From assembly GCA_020848665.1 (NCBI GenBank), contig JADLHR010000398.1:1-5654 (forward strand): a DNA stretch of 5,654 bases. The letters run 5' to 3'. The notes beneath the pieces are model-generated. The model saw nothing but the letters and a program-made list of their open reading frames with translations. It was not told the origin of the DNA and did no database searches. The position numbers were made by a program, and so were the translations under genes. Of the stretch, positions 1 to 4,853 are shown in pieces; positions within the stretch are counted from its first letter, which is position 1; each line of letters begins with the position of its first letter. Source of the DNA: Anaerolineae bacterium. GTDB taxonomy: Bacteria > Chloroflexota > Anaerolineae > Aggregatilineales > Aggregatilineaceae.

Positions 1-498
1 CTCCGGCTGGCGGATGTTGTCCGGGATCAGGCGCAGATCGACGCGTGGGCCGTCTGCGCCGGGCAGCACCTCACCTACGACGCGATATGTGATCGGCTCC
101 TCGACCAGCGTCTCCGCCTCGCAGCGCCCGCCGTCAAGCGCCGGTGTGAAATAGCCGCTGCCGCTGACAGCGCCGCGCTCGTCCGCCGTGAAGCTGGCCG
201 CGCCGAAGTAGCTCTGTCGCTGCACGAATGCGGAGCCGCGCACGTCGAGCGTGATGCGCAGCGTCCAGTCCCCCGCCGCGTCGAAGATCTCCGGCGCCAG
301 GGTCGGAATTGGGGTCGGCGTCGGGGAGGGGGGCGGCGGCACGATCCGCGTAACGACCGGCAGCTGGGTCGGCGTTCGCGCCGGCGGAATGGCGGTCGGC
401 TCCGGCGCGTTGGAAGCGCATCCGGCCAGGCTGAGCGCCAGCAGGCCAGCGATCACGCTGACGATCAGCGGGGCAGGGGTGCGGACGATGCGGCTCAT
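1..498 (-). CDS. Secreted lipoprotein with Pro/Thr-rich linker (3' part missing at left edge)
   Basis: The frame is open from ATG at 498 down to base 1 (166 codons, no stop), so the C-terminus is missing. It begins MSRIVRTPAPLIVSVIAGLL, a positively charged start followed by a hydrophobic stretch, and ends in the lipobox L24-A-G-C27. Signal peptidase II should cleave before Cys27, leaving a lipid-anchored extracytoplasmic protein. Residues 28-70 form a Pro/Thr-rich linker including PPPPSPTPTPIPT (54-66), a tether style common in Chloroflexota surface lipoproteins. From about residue 76 the sequence looks beta-rich (GDWTLRITLDVRGSAF, then a Gly/Ser-rich stretch near 109-117), with one further cysteine, C126. 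The start is supported by GGGAG at 510-506, seven bases upstream. The gene diverges from dinG. I do not recognise the domain after the linker; a small beta-barrel or sandwich is a guess. The export and lipidation call is firm, the function unknown. Confidence 0.85.
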   Translation of the reverse strand, partial: MSRIVRTPAPLIVSVIAGLLALSLAGCASNAPEPTAIPPARTPTQLPVVTRIVPPPPSPTPTPIPTLAPEIFDAAGDWTLRITLDVRGSAFVQRQSYFGAASFTADERGAVSGSGYFTPALDGGRCEAETLVEEPITYRVVGEVLPGADGPRVDLRLIPDNIRQPE

Positions 499-519
499 AG
501 GGCTTCTCCCGGTGGAAGG

Positions 520-540
520 TGGGCGGCATGGTTCCGCCCA
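520..540 (-). repeat. Inverted repeat in the lipoprotein mRNA leader
   Basis: TGGGCGG (520-526) and CCGCCCA (534-540) are perfect complements, giving a 7-bp stem with a 7-base loop. The stem lies just upstream of the ribosome binding site of the lipoprotein gene (510-506), so in the minus-strand transcript it would fold within the leader without covering that site. It may stabilise the leader or be chance; no further element is visible. Confidence 0.4.
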
Positions 541-559
541 GCATGACGCGCTGCGCCTG

Positions 560-590
560 ATTATACTGCCGCCGTCCGATTTGGGCTGAA
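560..590 (-). promoter_or_regulatory. Promoter of the minus-strand lipoprotein gene
   Basis: On the minus strand a perfect TATAAT lies at 565-560. The best upstream match is TTCAGC at 590-585, a weak -35 box with a long 19-base spacer. Transcription would start near 552, giving a leader of about 54 bases before the ATG at 498. The -10 is convincing in this GC-rich background; the -35 is not. Confidence 0.55.
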
Positions 591-625
591 CCAGCGGCTT
601 AACCCGTCCGTAGGCCCGGACCGTA

Positions 626-634
626 TGGTACAAT
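626..634 (+). promoter_or_regulatory. Extended -10 promoter of dinG
   Basis: TGGTACAAT at 626-634 fits the extended -10 pattern TGnTANAAT, with TACAAT as the -10 hexamer. No good -35 box is present at 16-18 bases, which is typical of extended -10 promoters. The expected start is near 641, giving a leader of about 41 bases. The promoter faces away from the lipoprotein promoter; the two -10 boxes are about 63 bases apart. No GAACnnnnGTTC-type LexA box is visible here. Confidence 0.55.
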
Positions 635-681
635 AGGCGCTTCGCACTGGCGCGGCGCTGGCCGCTTAGAAGGAGAACACC

Positions 682-3498
682 ATGCGCGACGCAATCGTCG
701 CCCTGGACCTGGAAACCACCGGACTGAATCGTGACGAAGACGCGATCATCGAGATCGGCGCGGCGGTGTTTGAAAACGGCGAAGTGCGCGAGACGTTCAG
801 CACGCTCGTCAATCCAGGGCGCAGTATTCCTGACCGCATCACCGCGATCACCGGTATTCAGACCGAAGACCTGATCGGCGCGCCGGGCATTCACGCCGTG
901 CTGCCCACGCTGCACGCCTTCATCGGCAGCCGTCCAGTGCTGGGCCACCGCGTCGATTTTGACCTGGGCTTCCTGGCGCGCTACGGCATCGCAACCGACA
1001 ACCTGGCGCTCGACACCTACGATCTGGCGTCGGTGCTGCTGCCGGATACCGCGCGCTATAACCTGGCGCATCTGAGCGACCAGTTTGATGTGAGCCTGGA
1101 GCACGCGCATCGCGCGCTGGACGACGCGCTCGCTACCGGTCATTTGTACTGGGAACTGTGGCAGCGGGCGCTGGCGCTGCCGCTGGAAATCTTGCAGGAG
1201 ATCGTCGAGGCAGCGGGCGACCTGCCCTGGAGCGCGCAGCCGGTCTTCCTGGCGGCGCTGCAAGAGCGCAGCAAGACCGCTTTCGTCGAGGGCACCCGGC
1301 GCGAGGTGCGCTCCACCCCGACGCCGACCGACCTGTTCAGGCCCGCCGATCGGGCATGGCAGCCGCTGCGTCCTAACCCGGCGCGCACTCTGATCGACGT
1401 TGATCAGGCGGCCTCGATCATCGAGCGCGGCGGCGAGCTGGCGCGCGTTTTCGCCGGATACGAGGATCGGCCCCAGCAGGTCGAGATGCTGCGACAGGTC
1501 GCCCAGGCGTTCAATCGTGACGAGCACCTGATCATCGAGGCCGCGACTGGCGTCGGCAAGAGCCTCGGCTACCTGATCCCGGCGGTGCTGTGGGCCACGC
1601 TGAATAACGAGCGCGTCGTGATCAGCACAGCCACGATCAATTTGCAGGACCAGCTTCTGAACAAAGACCTGCCAATGCTGGCTCAGGCGCTCGATGTCCC
1701 ATTCCGCGCGGCGGTCGTCAAGGGCCGCAGCAACTATCTGTGTCCGCGCCGCCTGATGACGCTGCGCCGGCGCGGGCCAACCTCGGTGGCCGAGCTGCGC
1801 GTGCTGGCGAAAATTCTGGTATGGCTGCTCGACTCCGACAGCGGTGACCGGGGCGAGATCTCGCTGCGCGGCTACGAAGAAAATGCGATCTGGGCGCGGC
1901 TGAGCGCGGCGGACGAGGGCTGTACGCTGGATCGCTGTCACGACCAGATGCACGGCGTCTGCCCGTTCTACAAGGCGCGGCGCGCGGCGGAAGCGGCGCA
2001 TGTGCTGGTCGTCAACCACGCGCTGCTGCTGTCTGACGTGCAGATCGGCAACCGCGTGCTGCCCGACTATCGCTACCTGATCATCGACGAAGGCCACCAC
2101 CTCGAAGACGCGACGACCAGCGGGCTGTCGTTCCAGACCAACCAGGTTGCCCTCCAGCGCCAGCTTGACGACTTGGGCGACACGCGGCGCGGCCTGCTGG
2201 GCGACGTGATCCGCAGCACGCGGGGGAGCGTACCTCCGCGCTATTTCGAGCAGATCGAGGAGTATGTCAAGACCGTCAGCGACTCGGTCCGTGCCATGAG
2301 CCACCACGCCGAGAGCTATTTCTCGACGCTCTACCGCTTCCTCGACGGGGCAGGGCTGCTGCGCCGCAACGAGTACATCCTTCAGGTGCGGATCACGCCG
2401 CAGCTTCGCCATCAGCCGGGCTGGGAGCAGGTCGAGATGGCGTGGACGATGCTCAGCCAGTTCACGCAGGCGATCTCGAACGCGATGGTACGGTTGGCGC
2501 GCGGCCTGGGCGGGCTGCACGAGTTTGACGTGCTCGACTACGACGATCTGCTGTCGAGCGTGGTCGCGGCGGCGCGTCACCTCGAAGCGGTGCATTTACA
2601 GCTTGGCGCGTTTACCGAAAGCCCCGATCCGAACACGATCTACTGGGTCGAGATGCAACAGGACCGCGAGCAGATCGCGGTGCACGCCGCGCCGCTGAAC
2701 GTTGGGCCGCTGCTGGAGCAGTACATCTGGGAGCCGAAGCACTCGGTTGTGCTGACCAGCGCGACGCTGCGCACCAATGGCTCATTTGACTACATCCGCG
2801 ACCGGCTGAACGCCTACGAGATCAAAGAGGCGGTGATCGGCTCGCCGTTTGACTACGAGCGCGCAACGCTGGTGTACGTGCCGACCGATATGCCGGACCC
2901 CAGCCAACGCGACGACTACCAGCGGTATGTTGAGCGCGGGCTGATCGAGCTGGCGGCGGCGACGCAGGGACGGCTGCTGGCGCTGTTCACCAGCTACGCG
3001 CAGCTTCGCCAGACCGCCCAGGCGATTGCGCCCCGGCTGGCGCTCGGCAACATCACGGTGTTCGATCAGAGCGATGGCACCAGCCGCCAGACGCTGGTCG
3101 AAGGGTTCAAGCAAGCTGAGCGGGCGGTGCTGCTCGGCACGCGCTCGTTCTGGGAAGGGGTCGACATTCCGGGTGACGACCTGAGCGCGCTGGTGATTGT
3201 GCGGCTGCCGTTCGCGGTCCCGTCGGACCCAATCTTCGCGGCGCGCAGCGAGCAGTACGACAACAGCTTCATGCAGTATGCTGTACCAGACGCGATCCTG
3301 CGCTTCCGCCAGGGGTTCGGGCGCCTGATTCGCACGCAGAGCGATCGGGGCGTAGTGGCGCTGTTCGATAACCGGGTGATCACGAAGCGCTACGGCCAGG
3401 CGTTTCTGGACAGCTTGCCGGCCTGCACTGTGCGGCGCGGGCCGCTGGCCGACTTGCCACATGCTGCGGTCGCGTGGATCGACGGCGAGCGCGCCTGA
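682..3498 (+). CDS. dinG: DinG-family protein: DEDDh 3'-5' exonuclease fused to XPD/DinG-type Fe-S helicase
   Basis: A 938-residue protein predicted to act on DNA in repair or recombination. Residues 1-160 are a DnaQ-like exonuclease with all five DEDDh residues: D9 and E11 (LDLETTG), D94 (VDFDLGFL), H143 and D148 (HRALDD). After a linker (about 165-240) comes a superfamily 2 helicase: a Q-motif-like segment YEDRPQQVEM (260-269), Walker A ATGVGKS (288-294), motif II DEGHH (469-473, the DinG form of DEAH), motif III SAT (693-695), motif V near GTRSFWEGVD (819-828) and motif VI QGFGRLIR (877-884). Cysteines 354, 414, 419 and 427 (C-x59-C-x4-C-x7-C) lie between motifs Ia and II, where XPD and E. 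coli DinG hold a 4Fe-4S cluster. Length matches the exonuclease-DinG fusions of Firmicutes (about 900-930 residues). AAGGAG at 670-675 sits six bases before the ATG. It is a single-gene unit ending before the terminator at 3584. Family assignment is firm; helicase and nuclease activities are inferred from motifs. Confidence 0.95.
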   Translation: MRDAIVALDLETTGLNRDEDAIIEIGAAVFENGEVRETFSTLVNPGRSIPDRITAITGIQTEDLIGAPGIHAVLPTLHAFIGSRPVLGHRVDFDLGFLARYGIATDNLALDTYDLASVLLPDTARYNLAHLSDQFDVSLEHAHRALDDALATGHLYWELWQRALALPLEILQEIVEAAGDLPWSAQPVFLAALQERSKTAFVEGTRREVRSTPTPTDLFRPADRAWQPLRPNPARTLIDVDQAASIIERGGELARVFAGYEDRPQQVEMLRQVAQAFNRDEHLIIEAATGVGKSLGYLIPAVLWATLNNERVVISTATINLQDQLLNKDLPMLAQALDVPFRAAVVKGRSNYLCPRRLMTLRRRGPTSVAELRVLAKILVWLLDSDSGDRGEISLRGYEENAIWARLSAADEGCTLDRCHDQMHGVCPFYKARRAAEAAHVLVVNHALLLSDVQIGNRVLPDYRYLIIDEGHHLEDATTSGLSFQTNQVALQRQLDDLGDTRRGLLGDVIRSTRGSVPPRYFEQIEEYVKTVSDSVRAMSHHAESYFSTLYRFLDGAGLLRRNEYILQVRITPQLRHQPGWEQVEMAWTMLSQFTQAISNAMVRLARGLGGLHEFDVLDYDDLLSSVVAAARHLEAVHLQLGAFTESPDPNTIYWVEMQQDREQIAVHAAPLNVGPLLEQYIWEPKHSVVLTSATLRTNGSFDYIRDRLNAYEIKEAVIGSPFDYERATLVYVPTDMPDPSQRDDYQRYVERGLIELAAATQGRLLALFTSYAQLRQTAQAIAPRLALGNITVFDQSDGTSRQTLVEGFKQAERAVLLGTRSFWEGVDIPGDDLSALVIVRLPFAVPSDPIFAARSEQYDNSFMQYAVPDAILRFRQGFGRLIRTQSDRGVVALFDNRVITKRYGQAFLDSLPACTVRRGPLADLPHAAVAWIDGERA

Positions 3499-3583
3499 GC
3501 GCATGACGCGGAGTCGTTCAGTCGCTGTTCGGGAGCAGCGGCGCCTCGCCAATAGTCCCAGCCGCTTGCTTGCAGGCCCTCGC

Positions 3584-3612
3584 GTGCTGCCGCGACGGGC
3601 AGCGCTCGTTTT
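3584..3612 (+). terminator. Rho-independent terminator after dinG
   Basis: GTGCTGCC (3584-3591) pairs with GGCAGCGC (3598-3605), an 8-bp GC-rich stem with one G-U pair and a 6-base loop, followed at once by TCGTTTT (3606-3612). It lies 85 bases after the dinG stop. It separates dinG from efp, which has its own promoter further on. Confidence 0.7.
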
Positions 3613-3623
3613 CAACGGATCAG

Positions 3624-3643
3624 GCGCCTGCCCCGGCAGGTGC
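3624..3643 (+). repeat. Second hairpin in the dinG-efp gap
   Basis: GCGCCTGC (3624-3631) and GCAGGTGC (3636-3643) form an 8-bp stem with one G-U pair and a 4-base loop, 11 bases after the terminator's T-rich tail. No run of T follows, so it may back up the terminator or block 3' exonucleases. A weaker stem-loop, CGCTG/CAGCG (3523-3527 with 3536-3540), lies nearer the dinG stop. Otherwise 3499-3690 shows no coding signal. Confidence 0.45.
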
Positions 3644-3696
3644 GCTCTGGCAGACGTTCTTAAGGAGAATATAGCGATCCCGCGCAGGTTTCCCAT

Positions 3697-3724
3697 TTAA
3701 CCGCCCGGCGTTTCCTGTTATAAT
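3697..3724 (+). promoter_or_regulatory. Extended -10 promoter of efp
   Basis: TGTTATAAT at 3716-3724 is a perfect extended -10 (TGn plus TATAAT). TTAACC at 3697-3702 matches four of six -35 positions with a 16-base spacer. Transcription should start near 3731, giving a leader of about 50 bases. This is the strongest-looking promoter in the window, as expected for a highly expressed translation factor. Confidence 0.75.
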
Positions 3725-3734
3725 TCTGCTGCTC

Positions 3735-3777
3735 AAACCTCGGCAGGTCACACCTGGGAACTAAGGGACAAAGGTTT
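3735..3777 (+). promoter_or_regulatory. Possible structured leader over the efp ribosome binding site
   Basis: Four short alternating complementary segments fill the leader: AAACCT (3735-3740), CAGGT (3744-3748), ACCTG (3752-3756) and AGGTTT (3772-3777). The second and third form a 5-bp hairpin with a 3-base loop; the first and fourth close a 6-bp outer stem that would bury the AAAGG (3770-3774) six bases before the ATG. The alternative pairing 1:2 plus 3:4 is also possible, at 4 bp each. The complementarity is seen directly; a regulatory role is inference, and the stems are short enough to be chance. Confidence 0.3.
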
Positions 3778-3780
3778 CCT

Positions 3781-4338
3781 ATGATCGACGTAAACCAGCT
3801 TCGCAACGGCACCAATTTCACGATTGACGGCGAAATCTACAAGGTTCTCAATTATCACCACAACAAGACCGGCCGGGGTGGCGCGACGATCCGGGTCCAG
3901 GTCCGCAACCTGCGCAGCGGCTTCACGCGCGAAATGACTTTCCCCTCCGGCGATCGGGTGCAGGATATTCACATCGAGACGCGCGAAGTCGAGTACCTGT
4001 ATGATGACGGCGAATTTCTGAACTTCATGGACATCGAGACCTACGACCAGCCGCAGCTTCGCAGGGATGTCTTCGGTGACGACCTGCTGTACCTCAAGGA
4101 GAACACGCGGCTCAAGCTGCTGTCGTACGAGACTGAGATCATTGACTACGAGCTGCCGACCACCGTCGAGCACAAAATTACTGAGGCCGAGATGGCGATC
4201 GCGGGGGACACGGCGACCGGCGCGACAAAGAAAGTCATCACCGAAACCGGCCTGAAAGTCACCGTGCCGCTGTTCGTCAACGTCGGCGACAAAATCCGCG
4301 TGGACACCCGCGACGGCTCGTACATTACGCGCGTCTAG
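3781..4338 (+). CDS. efp: Translation elongation factor P
   Basis: EF-P binds ribosomes stalled at polyproline stretches, between the P and E sites, and promotes peptide bond formation. The 185-residue product has the family length and its three-domain plan: an N-terminal KOW-like domain (about 1-64), a central OB domain (about 65-126) and a C-terminal OB domain (about 127-185). The last carries the EF-P signature region (GDTATGATKKVITETG, 142-157, then VPLFVNVGDKIRVDTRDG, 162-179). The loop that reaches the tRNA CCA end reads NKTGRGG (28-34), placing Arg at position 32 where E. coli has its modified Lys34; Pro is replaced by Thr30. Arg32 is the residue rhamnosylated by EarP in some proteobacteria and is also found in Thermus EF-P; no modification gene is visible in this window. 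AAAGG (3770-3774) lies six bases before the ATG. It has its own promoter and is followed by a strong hairpin. Confidence 0.98.
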   Translation: MIDVNQLRNGTNFTIDGEIYKVLNYHHNKTGRGGATIRVQVRNLRSGFTREMTFPSGDRVQDIHIETREVEYLYDDGEFLNFMDIETYDQPQLRRDVFGDDLLYLKENTRLKLLSYETEIIDYELPTTVEHKITEAEMAIAGDTATGATKKVITETGLKVTVPLFVNVGDKIRVDTRDGSYITRV

Positions 4339-4368
4339 GGATCGCCTCGATGTCGATCATGCTGTGTC

Positions 4369-4401
4369 CACAGGCCGGCCGGACCGCTCCGCCGGCCTGT
4401 G
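4369..4401 (+). terminator. Strong hairpin after efp, terminator-like but without a T-tract
   Basis: CACAGGCCGGC (4369-4379) and GCCGGCCTGTG (4391-4401) are perfect 11-bp complements. Inside, GGA (4381-4383) pairs with TCC (4388-4390), leaving a single bulged C at 4380 and a 4-base loop. It begins 30 bases after the efp stop and ends 31 bases before the next ATG. No T-run follows on the plus strand (GATGCGCC), so it may be a partial terminator, an RNA-stabilising 3' end for efp, or a processing site that leaves downstream genes less expressed. The fold is certain; its role is inference. Confidence 0.5.
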
Positions 4402-4432
4402 ATGCGCCAGTTCGCCGCGAAGGCTAAGGCTG

Positions 4433-4777
4433 ATGCGTACACCCGCCGGGCAAGAGTGCCCCTACTACTACGAGGACTTTGCGCGCGGGCGCTCTGTTCA
4501 GGAATGTCGCCTGGCGCAGGCCAACCCCGACTCCGCGCCCTGGCGTCCAAAAGACTGCGCGCGCTGCCCGGTCCCTGAGATTCTGCGCGCCAACGCCAGC
4601 CCATACCTGCAACTGCGCCTGACGATCCGTCCAGTGCTGCTCGGTTTCGTGCGCCAGATGAAAATCGAGGCGTGGTGCGAGCGCCACGAGATCGCAATCG
4701 AGAATCCGTATATCGGCTGCCCGCAATGCGCACAGGAGAACCCGGCCCTGCGCCTGTTCAAGGACGCGCTTGATTAA
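4433..4777 (+). CDS. Small Cys-rich protein with two likely metal-binding clusters
   Basis: A 114-residue protein of unknown function. Seven cysteines and one histidine fall into two groups of four: C9, C25, C42 and C45 in the N-terminal half, and C82, H85, C96 and C99 in the C-terminal half. The second group (C-x2-H-x10-C-x2-C) has the spacing of a zinc ribbon; the first could bind zinc or an Fe-S cluster. Between them lies a charged, helix-prone stretch (about 49-80). No signal peptide or membrane segment is seen, so it is probably cytoplasmic. Conserved-looking segments are CPYYYEDFARGR (9-20), WRPKDCARCPVPEILRAN (37-54) and ENPYIGCPQC (90-99). I associate this pattern with uncharacterised Chloroflexota proteins but cannot name a family. 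GAAGG at 4419-4423 lies nine bases before the ATG. Codon use resembles its neighbours. With no clear promoter, it may depend on read-through from efp. That it is a real gene is likely; a role in nucleic-acid binding or metal handling is a guess. Confidence 0.85.
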   Translation: MRTPAGQECPYYYEDFARGRSVQECRLAQANPDSAPWRPKDCARCPVPEILRANASPYLQLRLTIRPVLLGFVRQMKIEAWCERHEIAIENPYIGCPQCAQENPALRLFKDALD

Positions 4778-4798
4778 GCCTGCCGAACGCATGCCCAT

Positions 4799-4837
4799 CT
4801 CATCCTGCGCTATGTCTCGGCCATAACCGGGGATGAG
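4799..4837 (+). repeat. Inverted repeat before the HAD gene
   Basis: CTCATCC (4799-4805) and GGATGAG (4831-4837) are perfect complements around a 25-base loop, inside which TATG (4811-4814) can pair with CATA (4822-4825). The right arm contains an ATG (4833-4835) in frame with the HAD gene. No T-run follows. It could be a weak terminator after the Cys-rich gene or a leader structure limiting translation of the HAD gene. Confidence 0.4.
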
Positions 4838-4853
4838 CCACCCATCACACGCC

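Noticed and set aside
134..544. A minus-strand open frame of 136 codons overlapping the lipoprotein gene
   Set aside because: It is in a different frame from the one with a signal peptide, lipobox and linker; its sequence is Arg/Ala/Pro-rich shadow. The plus-strand frame at 251-589 is rejected for the same reason.
566..681. A LexA/SOS box upstream of dinG
   Set aside because: dinG is SOS-regulated in E. coli, so I looked for CTGT-n8-ACAG and GAAC-n4-GTTC patterns; none is present, and the LexA site of this lineage is unknown to me.
2782..3696. A 304-codon minus-strand open frame opposite the end of dinG
   Set aside because: It lies antisense to conserved helicase motifs, has Arg/Ala/Gln-rich low-complexity composition and matches no family I know; long antisense frames are common in GC-rich genes.
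3461..3700. A plus-strand open frame of 79 codons across the end of dinG and the gap before efp
   Set aside because: It starts inside dinG in another frame, runs through the terminator hairpin, has Arg/Ser/Ala-rich composition typical of a shadow frame, and has no ribosome binding site.
3499..3780. A tRNA or small RNA gene in the dinG-efp gap
   Set aside because: No cloverleaf or TTC-A/CCA elements are seen, and the hairpins are explained by the terminator and leader. A small RNA cannot be excluded but has no promoter of its own in this gap.
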